33,167 nucleotides of DNA, taken from positions 1 through 33,167 of the IMG/VR virus record IMGVR_UViG_3300049846_001173. One strand, written 5' to 3'. The stretch's first letter is position 1. Every line of letters begins with the position of its first letter. Below the pieces are notes generated by a model. That model was not told the origin of the DNA. It saw only the letters and a list, made by a program, of their open reading frames with translations, and made no database searches. Below, in pieces: positions 1 through 9,047 of the stretch. The translations under genes were made by a program, and so were the position numbers. Origin of the DNA: a virus.

Positions 1-1
1 A

Positions 2-196
2 CACCTCACCGCCGATTTACTCACCCGAGGAGACGAACCCGTCTCACCCGACGGAGAACCCGTGCCAGGTGTCGCGTACTACCCAGGAGGCGAACCACGA
101 TCAATCCAGATACGACCCAAACCGGGCGTGCGAGACATCATGGACGATCTCGCTGAAGCCGCAATGCCCCAACTAGCCACCAGGACCACGACGTGA
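2..196 (+). CDS. 3' end of an unknown gene (partial)
   Basis: An open frame runs in from the left edge and ends at a TGA at 194-196, giving about 64 C-terminal residues. The segment is rich in Pro, Asp and Glu, with a VAYYPGGEP stretch and a predicted helical DIMDDLAEAA tail. I do not recognise a family. Its stop overlaps the GTG start of whiB by four bases (GTGA), so it is probably the upstream partner in the same plus-strand operon. Function cannot be assigned from this fragment. Confidence 0.6.
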   Translation, partial: HLTADLLTRGDEPVSPDGEPVPGVAYYPGGEPRSIQIRPKPGVRDIMDDLAEAAMPQLATRTTT

Positions 197-504
197 AAAA
201 AGCGGAGCTTTCTCCTCCCTTAGCCCCAACCGCAGAACACCCGGAAGGTGCACCATCAGTCGGTAGCCACTGGCGTGACCTAGCAGCCTGCCGTGAAGTC
301 GACCCGGAACTTTTCTTCCCAACATCGGTATCAGGATCGGCGAGAATCCACGAAATGCGGCCAGCAAAACAGGTCTGCTACCACTGCCCGGTCGCCACTG
401 ACTGCCTACGGTGGGCACTAACCACAGGACTCCGTTACGGGATAGCAGGAGGACTAGACGAGACAGAGCGCGGCAAGCTCAGGCAACGCGGCTACGGAAA
501 ATAG
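193..504 (+). CDS. WhiB-family transcription factor
   Basis: A 103-aa protein with the WhiB signature: cysteines at 33, 62, 65 and 71 (C-X28-C-X2-C-X5-C) that would ligate a [4Fe-4S] cluster, followed by a YGIAGG turn at about 82-87 and a basic tail (ERGKLRQRGYGK). Wbl proteins bind sigma factor region 4 and modulate host promoters; actinophages carry them to control lysogeny or host gene expression. The start is GTG at 193, supported by an AGGA seven bases upstream and by the 4-nt overlap with the preceding gene. The N-terminal 25 residues are Pro-rich and unconserved in appearance. The family is confident; the specific role is inferred. Confidence 0.95.
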   Translation: MKKAELSPPLAPTAEHPEGAPSVGSHWRDLAACREVDPELFFPTSVSGSARIHEMRPAKQVCYHCPVATDCLRWALTTGLRYGIAGGLDETERGKLRQRGYGK

Positions 505-519
505 AGAGGACCACACATC

Positions 520-1230
520 ATGATCACAATGTCGACCCTGGAACTACGGAAACTCCTCACAGATCTTGTCCCATTCGCTAGCACCGATGAGGAACTGCCC
601 GCACAAAACTGCGTGCGCCTCGAACTCCGCGACGGCATCTTGACGGGCCACGCGCACAACATGTTCGCCGTCGCCGAGCGCACCTGGACACCAGACGACG
701 AAGAAGCAGACGACAGCGAAGACGCGCCCATCATCGCCCTATATGAAGCAGACCAGTCAGCAGAATTCTCCGTCCGTATACGCCTCACTGACGCTCAAAA
801 CATCATCAAAGCGTTCGCGCTGAAAGGAAACAAAAAACAAGGCGCGCCTATATCCATCACAGTCGAGACGGATAGCGTGCCGGAAAACACTTACAAGATT
901 ATCTTCCGCCGCCCATCAGGCGGCCCAGCGTGGACACCGCTAACGTTCGCCGCAGCCGGACGCGGCAAGCCACGGCCAGGATCAAACGACGATCCTGAAG
1001 GCGACTTGCATAATCTCCTGGCCCGGTACGACAACATCGAAGCGTATCTACCGGGCGTCAATTTCAGCCCCAAGCTACTCGCCGCCTTCGGTAAAACCAC
1101 CGACCACGGGCCGATCGAACTCGCCTTCACTGGGGAAGGACAGGGAGTTCGCTGGAAGGCCGGCAACAGGTTCCGGGGGATACTCATGCCAATCAAATCG
1201 AAAAAGACAGACAACGACGAAAACCACTAA
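520..1230 (+). CDS. Possible divergent DNA sliding clamp (DnaN-like)
   Basis: A 236-aa acidic protein with no membrane segment. Its N-terminus (STLELRKLLTDLVPFAS, then NCVRLEL and ILTGHAHNMFAVAE) resembles the first helix-strand unit of bacterial beta clamps. Its C-terminus (GQGVRWKAGNRFRGILMPIK) resembles the terminal strand and the 'LMP' ending of DnaN. It is shorter than a full three-domain clamp of about 370 aa, so it would be a two-domain or degenerate form. The start ATG at 520 has a GAGG about 10 nt upstream; ATG 529 is an alternative. It sits 15 nt after whiB in the same operon and ends just before a bidirectional hairpin. The clamp assignment rests on pattern resemblance only; an unrelated hypothetical protein is possible. 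Confidence 0.5.
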   Translation: MITMSTLELRKLLTDLVPFASTDEELPAQNCVRLELRDGILTGHAHNMFAVAERTWTPDDEEADDSEDAPIIALYEADQSAEFSVRIRLTDAQNIIKAFALKGNKKQGAPISITVETDSVPENTYKIIFRRPSGGPAWTPLTFAAAGRGKPRPGSNDDPEGDLHNLLARYDNIEAYLPGVNFSPKLLAAFGKTTDHGPIELAFTGEGQGVRWKAGNRFRGILMPIKSKKTDNDENH

Positions 1231-1243
1231 CCGAACGTGAACA

Positions 1244-1276
1244 CGTCAGCCCCGGCGAAGAGTGCCGGGGCTGACG
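1244..1276. terminator. Bidirectional hairpin terminator between converging operons
   Basis: A perfect 13-bp inverted repeat (CGTCAGCCCCGGC / GCCGGGGCTGACG) with a 7-nt loop. It lies between the stop of the plus-strand clamp-like gene (1230) and the stop of the minus-strand glycosyltransferase (1278-1280). There is no clear T-run on either side, as is common for actinobacterial terminators. Its position at the only convergent junction supports termination in both directions. Confidence 0.8.
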
Positions 1277-1277
1277 C

Positions 1278-1937
1278 TTATCTACGCACCACGGGCCCCG
1301 CAGGATGCCACTCAACCGGGCCGTCCTCGCCCACAAACCTGCGCGCACGACGTACCACCGTGTGCCCCACCAGCGATTCCCCCGCAGCGTGATCCACCAG
1401 CGACGGCCACGTGTACCACGACTCGTATCTAGCCAGATGAGCCCAGCGACCGATACGCATATCATCCGGAACCCCACCAAGACGATCCCCTTCGGCAATC
1501 ATCGGCTCGATAGCGTGCACCGGCAGTACCACCGCTAACCCCCACGACAACTTCGGCCCCACAACCCACGCCGCCCCGACACTATCCGCGCGGCGCGCAA
1601 GACCTGCCCACACTGTAGGAGCAGGCCTCACGTCTCCGAGATACAGCGAAACGACAGCGCGCGGATACACCCACTCCAGCCCATCCGCGAGCATCCCCAA
1701 CAGCCCCGGGCACACCAGCGCATCATCCTGTAGCACCAAATGCCAATCAGCTTCCGGATCGTGCATCATCCACGCGGACCGCGCATTAGCCCACACGCGA
1801 TCATGACTACGCGTCGGGCTGCCCAGAGCATCCCACGAAACCGGAACCTCCCCCGGACTGCGCCCCAACCGCATCAGCATCCGCTGAACCTGCGCGTGCC
1901 TATCAGGATGTGCCATCACGGAGACACTCAGCCTCAC
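1278..1937 (-). CDS. GT-A-type glycosyltransferase-like protein at the end of the tail operon
   Basis: A 219-aa protein opening with a Rossmann-like strand (MRLSVSVMAHPDRH). It has HLVLQDDALVCP at about 66-77, where the acidic DDA (71-73) occupies the place of the DXD metal/nucleotide-sugar site of GT-A enzymes. The overall layout recalls GT25-like transferases. The GTG start at 1937 overlaps the stop of the preceding minor tail gene (GTGA), with GGAG eight bases upstream, so the two are translationally coupled. Glycosyltransferases at the tail end of actinophage structural operons are known to glycosylate virion proteins; which protein this one modifies is unknown. It is the last gene before the terminator. 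Confidence 0.7.
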   Translation of the reverse strand: MRLSVSVMAHPDRHAQVQRMLMRLGRSPGEVPVSWDALGSPTRSHDRVWANARSAWMMHDPEADWHLVLQDDALVCPGLLGMLADGLEWVYPRAVVSLYLGDVRPAPTVWAGLARRADSVGAAWVVGPKLSWGLAVVLPVHAIEPMIAEGDRLGGVPDDMRIGRWAHLARYESWYTWPSLVDHAAGESLVGHTVVRRARRFVGEDGPVEWHPAGPVVRR

Positions 1938-2389
1938 AGAAGGATCTCCTCAACGCGCATCGTCAGACGTCCGCCAGAACCAGCCGTCAAAAACGTCACT
2001 GTACGCGCGGCAGTATCGTTTTTCGCACGCACCTGAATCGTGTACGTGCCAGCAGAGATGCTTGATATGCGGCTCCAGTCCGTCCACGCATGGTGAATAC
2101 CGGCGTCATTGAAGCGCATCAAACTGACGTCGTAATCAGTGCTGTCAACATTTACTCCCAGCGTGCAGTTGACGGAAGGCGTGGCCAACAAGAACCCGGC
2201 AGCCGACAGAGTGACACGCAGATCCGACTCAGTGCTACCCATCAATTTGTCGAACGAGAGCGAAGCGCCCGTGAAATCGATATACGACGTGCTCGTCGAT
2301 GAGAAGTTGACCGTGAATTTCACATCCTCCGTATTGATGATCGTATTCATCTGACGCGCCGTTGGGCGCTGAATCGACGTGAACGGCAT
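1934..2389 (-). CDS. Small minor tail protein
   Basis: A 151-aa protein rich in Thr, Ser and beta-branched residues, with no signal peptide or membrane segment. It contains the stretches VTLSAAGFLLATPSVNCTLGVNV and SAGTYTIQVRAKNDTAARTVTFLT, typical of beta-sandwich tips and decoration proteins encoded after the large minor tail protein in actinophages. The first 15 residues (SIQRPTARQMNTI) read like an attachment peptide. It is flanked by the 1334-aa tail protein and the terminal glycosyltransferase. The exact role (tip, fibre cap or receptor binding) is not determined by the sequence. Confidence 0.7.
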   Translation of the reverse strand: MPFTSIQRPTARQMNTIINTEDVKFTVNFSSTSTSYIDFTGASLSFDKLMGSTESDLRVTLSAAGFLLATPSVNCTLGVNVDSTDYDVSLMRFNDAGIHHAWTDWSRISSISAGTYTIQVRAKNDTAARTVTFLTAGSGGRLTMRVEEILL

Positions 2390-2399
2390 GAGGTCTCCT

Positions 2400-5300
2400 C
2401 TATCTAGCTAGCGCCGGTCGATACCACAAATCGACTGACTCACCCACACTATGCGCACGCGAGACACCATTCACGCCACGGGCAACCGTCAACTCCTGAG
2501 TGAACCCCGTAACCCCCGACAACAGATACAGCCTGCCATGTCCACTCAGCCCCGTGAGCCACGGCAGCGTCACCGACTGAACGCCAGCCTCATCAACCTC
2601 ACGCGCCCACGCCCGCACCCGCGCCGTATTCGACAGTGTGTCCGCAGAATCCGCCACCGCCGACCAGCCAGCACCCAACGGAGCACCCATATTGTTCCCC
2701 GAGTCCGCAGACCAGCCATGCAACACCAACACCCACCAGCCAACTTCGGCAGACACCGTACTCGTCAGCGTCAGCTCCTCGGTTGCGCTCGACCCACTGA
2801 CCATTTCCTCAACAGTCGGCCCGCCAGAACCATGCGCGATCACTGACACCGCCGCGTACCGCTGCGCGACCGAAAACGTTGCGGTCTGCGTACCCGTCGC
2901 ACCCGACGCAACCAGAGTCTTAGTCGCGTCCTCGAAAGAGTTCGCCTCATCAGTCAAAGCGCCGATCGTCATGCCAGCCGGCAGTGCGTACGTACCCGTC
3001 GCCGACGAAGACGACCACGCACAAATCAGCATGTCGCCGGAATTAGCCGCCGTCACCGACGGGGCTACGTGCGACACCGTAGCCGAGGAACCGTAGTTAC
3101 CCGCACCCACGAACTCCGCCGAACCGGCCACGGCCCCCACAGCTGTGACCGTCATCCGCTCCCCAAGAACCTCGATATCCACGGGAACCTCAGCCACGTC
3201 CGTGCTCCACGCCGGCCCAACCGGTGTACGAATCGTGAGCGTCGTATCGGCCGAAGCGGCATCGACAGCCACATACGACCCGTCCGGATCCAACCGCCAC
3301 TCATAAGCCACCGGCGTCAAATCCTCCGGATACGAGGTAATCTCCAACACATCCCACGAATCGGCGGGGGTCGTGTTCGCCTGCGGTGTATACGTGTACG
3401 GCCCAAACTGCTCCCGATACCCCTGAACGAGAAGCTCAACCGCCCCCACAGTCGACAGCTGCGGAGGAAGCCCCTCAACGCGAATCCGCGCACCAGAATC
3501 GACCGTCAACCACGCGTCAATCAGCTCAGGCGAAACACCAAGATTCGTTGACACAGAAGGGACCCGACTACCAGGGCGTGCGCCCAAATGCACAAGCCAG
3601 CCCGAAGCCTCCACCAAATCGATATCCCGCTCCAGGTTCAGAGTCCCTGACCCCGTGTACGTTCCGCGCCGCGCAATCGAGACATCATCACGCGCCACAA
3701 TCGACGAACCGCCCGTCCGGGAGATAGTCAAACTGTTCCGCAGAAGGCGATCATCGAGGATCGGCGAAAACGGATTCGATACCTGCCCCTGCAGACCATC
3801 AAGCACCAGGTTCGGCGGCTGGTTATACAACGACTCTCTGGTCCGATAGATCAGGCCCGATCGTTCCGTATCCTCATACAAAATGCCGCCGTCAGCGTCC
3901 TGGGCATCCGTCAGTAAATCGACCAGCGTCGCAACGCGCTGCGCGCCTACTCGCGCCGACGTCCCCCGGTCACCAACGAACGCAACCGAAATTCCCTCCT
4001 CGCCGCATAGACGATTAATCCGCTCAACCGCAGTTTCACCCGACCATCCATCGGCAGCGTCGCCCTGGGTGGAGTCCAGAGCGTCCACGAAAGCCAGATG
4101 CCCCATAGCGATGCCATCGATCCCAGCGGAGTTCGGTACCTGCACCCCCGTTGGTTGACCAACCGACCCAGCAAGTGACCCACTGAAACCAAACCCAGAC
4201 CCACCGATCGGGAAGTACGCCACCGTCCAATCGATGTTCGCCCCGTTTTGCTGAACGAAAAGCCGCACGTGACACCATTGCCCGACGAAAAAATCGGTCG
4301 CAGCGTCAGCAACAACAGAAGCCCCGAAAGCGTCATATCCATCTATGAGAATGTCTGTGCCGTCGATCGATATCTGCCATAAGAACACTGTGCCCGTCGT
4401 GAAAACCCACAGGATTGTTGTCTGAGAAGCCGTCGCCTCCGGTATGTACACATACCAGTCAGCAATCCAGTGCCCCGAAAACGGGCCAGCGACCGGGCCA
4501 GCGAGAGAACCTGTCGACTTGAACCTCATAAGTGACTTAGAGCCAAGAAGCGAGTCCTCGGACGCGAAATCTATCTCCCCGAATATCGCCAGCGGATGAC
4601 CGCCGTCGAGCCCAGACGCGATCTGTTGCGACTCCCGCATATCCTCCATCGGCCAATACGACCGAACCGTGATGTCCGAACTCTGGGACCGTCGAAGCGC
4701 AGACTCAAGCGGAAGCTGGCCTGCGCTGAGTCTCCGCAGGATTCCCGCCAGCCCAACATCCGTGCGCGCCTCACCAACGTCGAACCCCGCCGCGCCTTGC
4801 TGCTCAGACAAATCACCCCACGGCCATACCGCCTCCCACGAATCCGCCGTCCCCTGCACCCGGTAGGCACGCCGCGTCAGCTCAGCCCCACCAGCCATTT
4901 GCCACAGCAAACCAGTCGAGTCCACAAAAGCCGGTGCCCCCGACGCTTGATCAACGAAAACAGGATCGGCGACCACAGTCCCGTCTATGCCGTCCCGAAC
5001 CTGCGCCGCGTAGACGCTAGCCTGCGGACACCGATTATCGGTCTGCGTAGACTCGTTACCGACAACCAGATCCGTCGTTGAGGCGAAAATGCTAGTAACG
5101 CCCGCGTCCGTGATCTCCGGGCCCAACTGCGTCCACGGGCCCGTCATGGATTCGCCGCTGTAGAACGTGACCGTCCAGCCCCCCGCGCCGTTATCTACAT
5201 CTAGCGTCGTGCGGATTACCGTCCGCGCCGAGAAGGGCATAAAAGGCGTGGCGGTGAGGGCCTGATGATATGTACCGAAAGTGCCATCTTCTGACCATTC

Positions 5301-6404
5301 CAGCGAGAGTTTTGCATCCCGCTGAAACGACAACCGCCATGATCTACCGCCACCCGGCGCATCATAGACAGACATCAGTATGCCGTCGATAGTGTCATAC
5401 GACATCGCACCAAGGCATACATCTATACGCACGTCGATGTCGCCAGTCACCACATAAGCCGGCGTGTAATCCACCTGTGCGCGCCCAAACGTCTGCGTGG
5501 CAAGTCGCAACCGAGTCGACCCAACATCAAGCCACAACCTCGCCGGGGTCCCAACGTCCACATACGGGTAGTAGGCCGAACCCGGATTATCTGGCGTGTA
5601 GTCCCCACTGTTGTTATCCAGCCTAAGCGACACCGAGGTGGGCGTCACATCATCCGACTCGTTCTGTCGGCCCCTGGACACGCTCAGCGACTGCGACAAG
5701 AAATTCTCGGACGCATCAGTCCACGTCCACGTCGAAGGGTCAGAAGCCGGATCGACCCCGAACGCGAATTCGATACCTGCGGGAATCTCTTGTCCGTATG
5801 GGAACTCCGGCTCCGCTATAGCCGTGTAGTTAACGTTAGCGATCGATGCTTGCTTCGCTGTTCCGAGCCCCGCCGTAGTGGCTAGCCCAAACCGCGCATA
5901 CAGCGCCGTAACTGTAATTGGCGTCGCCAATGTTCCGAACGTCAACCACGGCCCGCGAACCCCCCCAGCGGTCTCAAAAAATACGAACCCATCCGATTCG
6001 CGGATACGCAACCATCGATGCGCCGTAGCGTCATACGCGGCAGAGGCCACCAGATTCGCAACAGCCCCCACCGTGCTATAGGCGTACAGAGTCCCATCAG
6101 ACACCAGGAAATACAAAGCATCATCAAGATCTGTCGCTGTCTGCGTCACGCACAGCGCGTAGCAATCAAGGTCCGGGTCAGCAACGCCAGGATCAATCAG
6201 CTCCACGTGAAGATGAGACCCTGTCAGGTTGTACGAGGCGACCGAGGTCAAGCGCGTAGCGCTAGTCGCCCCAGTCTCAACGATGAACGTGTACCGCGAT
6301 CCGGCCTGGAACGACAGCGTCCCAGCGCCATCCGTAGCCGACCACAACGCAGTGTTCAAAGACGAGCCCGAGAAGCTGTCAACCAGTGCACCCATCAATG
6401 CCAC
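2400..6404 (-). CDS. Large minor tail protein (central fibre/tip)
   Basis: A 1334-aa protein. Residues 1-190 have the look of a concanavalin/LamG-type beta sandwich (FSGSSLNTALWSATDG). Next comes the block conserved in actinophage minor tail proteins (SVSLRLDNNSGDYTPDNP..YYPYVDVGTPARLWL), then a second LamG-like region from about 560 to 760, then SRTGGSSIVARDD. The C-terminus carries the conserved ERMTVTAV and ELTVARGVNGVSRAHSVGESVDLWYRP ending, but these two halves are separated by about 200 residues of Ig-like sequence. The start is GTG 6404, with AGGAGG five bases upstream, preferred over ATG 6395. It lies directly downstream of the 179-aa minor tail gene, in the usual place for tip proteins after the tape measure. 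Confidence 0.85.
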   Translation of the reverse strand: MALMGALVDSFSGSSLNTALWSATDGAGTLSFQAGSRYTFIVETGATSATRLTSVASYNLTGSHLHVELIDPGVADPDLDCYALCVTQTATDLDDALYFLVSDGTLYAYSTVGAVANLVASAAYDATAHRWLRIRESDGFVFFETAGGVRGPWLTFGTLATPITVTALYARFGLATTAGLGTAKQASIANVNYTAIAEPEFPYGQEIPAGIEFAFGVDPASDPSTWTWTDASENFLSQSLSVSRGRQNESDDVTPTSVSLRLDNNSGDYTPDNPGSAYYPYVDVGTPARLWLDVGSTRLRLATQTFGRAQVDYTPAYVVTGDIDVRIDVCLGAMSYDTIDGILMSVYDAPGGGRSWRLSFQRDAKLSLEWSEDGTFGTYHQALTATPFMPFSARTVIRTTLDVDNGAGGWTVTFYSGESMTGPWTQLGPEITDAGVTSIFASTTDLVVGNESTQTDNRCPQASVYAAQVRDGIDGTVVADPVFVDQASGAPAFVDSTGLLWQMAGGAELTRRAYRVQGTADSWEAVWPWGDLSEQQGAAGFDVGEARTDVGLAGILRRLSAGQLPLESALRRSQSSDITVRSYWPMEDMRESQQIASGLDGGHPLAIFGEIDFASEDSLLGSKSLMRFKSTGSLAGPVAGPFSGHWIADWYVYIPEATASQTTILWVFTTGTVFLWQISIDGTDILIDGYDAFGASVVADAATDFFVGQWCHVRLFVQQNGANIDWTVAYFPIGGSGFGFSGSLAGSVGQPTGVQVPNSAGIDGIAMGHLAFVDALDSTQGDAADGWSGETAVERINRLCGEEGISVAFVGDRGTSARVGAQRVATLVDLLTDAQDADGGILYEDTERSGLIYRTRESLYNQPPNLVLDGLQGQVSNPFSPILDDRLLRNSLTISRTGGSSIVARDDVSIARRGTYTGSGTLNLERDIDLVEASGWLVHLGARPGSRVPSVSTNLGVSPELIDAWLTVDSGARIRVEGLPPQLSTVGAVELLVQGYREQFGPYTYTPQANTTPADSWDVLEITSYPEDLTPVAYEWRLDPDGSYVAVDAASADTTLTIRTPVGPAWSTDVAEVPVDIEVLGERMTVTAVGAVAGSAEFVGAGNYGSSATVSHVAPSVTAANSGDMLICAWSSSSATGTYALPAGMTIGALTDEANSFEDATKTLVASGATGTQTATFSVAQRYAAVSVIAHGSGGPTVEEMVSGSSATEELTLTSTVSAEVGWWVLVLHGWSADSGNNMGAPLGAGWSAVADSADTLSNTARVRAWAREVDEAGVQSVTLPWLTGLSGHGRLYLLSGVTGFTQELTVARGVNGVSRAHSVGESVDLWYRPALAR

Positions 6405-6413
6405 GCGAGCCTC

Positions 6414-6953
6414 CTACGGACCAGCAACCAAAACGTTATTGCCGACACCAGGCTGAACCGCGAACAGCGCACGCAGAATAGACGCTGGTTGCCTGAGCGC
6501 CTGCCGTTGAATGACCGACGCTACCCGTACCGGGAAGACCTGCACCGGGGACGTCGGGTGCTCCAAATACGGGCCGGACGGCAGGAAAACCACGTTGCCT
6601 GAGCTACCCCGAGACCACAGCGCCCGCACGTCAATACCGTCGCGACCGGCAGTGAACCTCAGCTCCGCGTCCGACACTGCCTGTTGCCCCAAACGCTGCC
6701 CAACCTGGGGTCCCCAACGATTATCGTCAATCCGATCGGACTCTAGCTCCCAACCGATAATGTCCGTCAAATCGTACGGAGACCCCAGCAACGAAACGCC
6801 AGTCGCGATCTCTGTACTAGTCGGGGCCTGAGTATCCGCAATCGTCGGGACCCACAAAACCTCCACCGACAGGTCATAGGCGTAGGGCCCCGTCAGGTCG
6901 CACACCGGAGCGCTAGGGTCCGGCACGGGGCTAGGGAAAGGAAGAATCGGCAT
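6414..6953 (-). CDS. Minor tail protein
   Basis: A 179-aa protein following the tape measure gene by nine bases, in the position of a distal-tail or tape-measure-cap protein. It contains YDLTDIIGWELESDRIDDNRWGPQVGQRLGQQAVSDAELRF, alternating acidic and aromatic residues of a beta-rich tail protein. There is no signal peptide or TM segment. Its TAG stop is embedded in the AGGAGG of the next gene, so expression is tightly linked to the 1334-aa protein. The assignment comes mainly from position. Confidence 0.65.
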   Translation of the reverse strand: MPILPFPSPVPDPSAPVCDLTGPYAYDLSVEVLWVPTIADTQAPTSTEIATGVSLLGSPYDLTDIIGWELESDRIDDNRWGPQVGQRLGQQAVSDAELRFTAGRDGIDVRALWSRGSSGNVVFLPSGPYLEHPTSPVQVFPVRVASVIQRQALRQPASILRALFAVQPGVGNNVLVAGP

Positions 6954-6962
6954 ATCTAACTC

Positions 6963-9047
6963 CTAAGCCACGCCAAGACGAGACCGGCCAAGCACTTTTT
7001 GCACCACGCCGCCACGATCACGAATCGCGCCCGACAAGATCTCAACCAGCAAATCATCAAGCGGCGTACCAGACGAATTGATCGTGATCGCCATGCCGGA
7101 ATTCGCCCGATCCTGTGACGGCCACACCCGCACACCACGCGACTCGCCCGCAGCAACCCCAGCAGCGTCAACAGTAGGGGCCGCAACGTCAGCCATCAGC
7201 GAATCCATAGCTGACTGCACAAGCTGTTGTTGACCGGCTATACCAGATGCGAGCCCCATCGCGATCCGCTGCCCCGAAGCCTCCGGCGCGCCACTCCCCG
7301 ACAGCGGCCCAACTTTCGCAGGCGAGAACGGAAGGTGATCACGAATCGATCCGACGATCCCAGAGATAGCGCTAACCACACCACCGGCCATAGCCCCGAT
7401 ACCACGGATCAGGCCCTGAATAATATTTTTCCCAGCCTCATACAGCCAACTCCCCGCCGAAGAGAAAAATCCCTGTATGCGACCAGGTAGTGAGCCGATC
7501 GCCCCGTACAAGCCATTGACGAACCCGAGCACCGCGCCCAGCGCGCGCCCAAACCAGCCGATCAACCCGCCAATAGCTCCCACTATCGCGCCGATCACGG
7601 TAATCACAGCCTGAATAGCTGGCACGAGCAGCTGAGTGAGGAACACAGCTATTTTCACGACGATTTCAATGAGTGGAATGATCGCCGGCACGAGGCCAGT
7701 GATGAACGCGGCAGCCAACTGCACGATCAGCGGCACCAGCGGGATCACTGCCTCAATGAGTTGAACCATTGGCGGCACCAGCGGCAAGAGCGCCGCAAGA
7801 ACCTGAACGAACGCGTCAGCTATCTCCGGCAACACCGGCATGAGCTGCGCCGATAGCGTACGAATCAGTTCCGTAAGGGGCGGAAGCAGCATTTGCAACG
7901 CCACGAGCAACACGCCGCCCACCCGCGCCGCGAACTGGCTGAGGAACGCGATCAGCGGCGCGAGTACCGGAGTAAGCCCGGAAACTAGTCGTGCGATCAG
8001 CTCAGCTAACGGAACGAGAAGAGGCAGAATCGCCGAGGCGACATCGCCAAAAGCTCCCACCAACGGGAGAAGCGCAGTAAAAATCTGCCCCACTACCGGG
8101 CCGAGACGTTCCAGCGTAGGCACCAGCGCAGCCGAAAGTTCTGATACGAGGCGTGTAATCAAGGCTAGGAGAGGCCCCATTACCGGCGCGCCAGCCTGAA
8201 CCAAACCGGCGATCAACGGCCCCAAGGCCGCCACCAGGCCGCCGATACTGGCGATCATCTGACCGATTTGAGGAGCTACCGCGCCAACAGAGGCAGATAT
8301 ATCCTGCATTGCGCTAGCGACGCCCAGCAAAAGTGGACCTAGACTCGCGCTGATCGCGGCGAACGCTGGCAGCAGATTGCCGACCACAGGAACCAGCGCT
8401 TGAACGAACGGAACGAGCGCGTTCGCTAACTGCTGTCCGAAAGTCTGAACTGCGGGAGCGATTTTCGCGAAGATCTGTGTGATCGCGGGAAGGACCGCGT
8501 TAAAAGCCTTCTGGAAGGCTCCAGCTAGCGAAATAAGCACCGGCTGGAAAACTGCGCTGGCCTCTTGTAGACCCTCCTGAACACTGTCTTTTAGGCTAGT
8601 GAATGCCTGCGCCACGCCTTCTGCCTGCGCAGCGAATCCGATACCGATAGCGGCGATTCCGGCTATCAGACCGGGTAATAGCGCACCAGCGCCAGCGAAC
8701 GCGCCGGCCGCCGCGAGCCCCAACGCGCCAACCGCGACGACGCCAGCCTTAAGCGCGGTAGAAAAGCCGCGAACGGACGCCTTCAGCCCGTCAGTGCCTT
8801 TCGCGAAACCTTGAGAGAAAGACGACCCGAAATTGAAGCCGATCTTTTTGCCCTCGGCTGCGAACCTGCCATCTAAAGTTCGTAGTCTTCCCTGAGCGTC
8901 CCGCACGAGCTGCTTCTCATCAATCTTGACGGGAAGCTTCGGAGTAGGGACCTTCTTCAGCACGGTTGCTAGCTGCGCGCGGAGACGCCCCGCAAGACCA
9001 GTGGTATCAGCCTCGACAGCAACCTCAATCGAACCGCGCATAGCCAT
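6963..9047 (-). CDS. Tape measure protein
   Basis: A 694-aa protein. The basic, helical N-terminus (about 1-85) includes VEADTTGLAGRLRAQLATVLKKVPTPKLPVKID and GRLRTLDGRFAAEGKKIGFNFG. It is followed by a long, repetitive, hydrophobic region in which PLIA/LVPLA/ALLPLV-type segments recur (about 100-540), and a C-terminus with LPGRIQGFFSSAGSWLYEAGKNIIQGLIRGI and FSPAKVGPLSGSGAPEASGQRIAMGLASGI, a motif found in many actinophage tape measures. It sets tail length and is ejected at infection. At 694 aa a moderate siphophage tail of roughly 100 nm is expected. Unusually, it is separated from the chaperone genes by a plus-strand gene and appears to have its own leaderless start. Confidence 0.93.
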   Translation of the reverse strand: MAMRGSIEVAVEADTTGLAGRLRAQLATVLKKVPTPKLPVKIDEKQLVRDAQGRLRTLDGRFAAEGKKIGFNFGSSFSQGFAKGTDGLKASVRGFSTALKAGVVAVGALGLAAAGAFAGAGALLPGLIAGIAAIGIGFAAQAEGVAQAFTSLKDSVQEGLQEASAVFQPVLISLAGAFQKAFNAVLPAITQIFAKIAPAVQTFGQQLANALVPFVQALVPVVGNLLPAFAAISASLGPLLLGVASAMQDISASVGAVAPQIGQMIASIGGLVAALGPLIAGLVQAGAPVMGPLLALITRLVSELSAALVPTLERLGPVVGQIFTALLPLVGAFGDVASAILPLLVPLAELIARLVSGLTPVLAPLIAFLSQFAARVGGVLLVALQMLLPPLTELIRTLSAQLMPVLPEIADAFVQVLAALLPLVPPMVQLIEAVIPLVPLIVQLAAAFITGLVPAIIPLIEIVVKIAVFLTQLLVPAIQAVITVIGAIVGAIGGLIGWFGRALGAVLGFVNGLYGAIGSLPGRIQGFFSSAGSWLYEAGKNIIQGLIRGIGAMAGGVVSAISGIVGSIRDHLPFSPAKVGPLSGSGAPEASGQRIAMGLASGIAGQQQLVQSAMDSLMADVAAPTVDAAGVAAGESRGVRVWPSQDRANSGMAITINSSGTPLDDLLVEILSGAIRDRGGVVQKVLGRSRLGVA

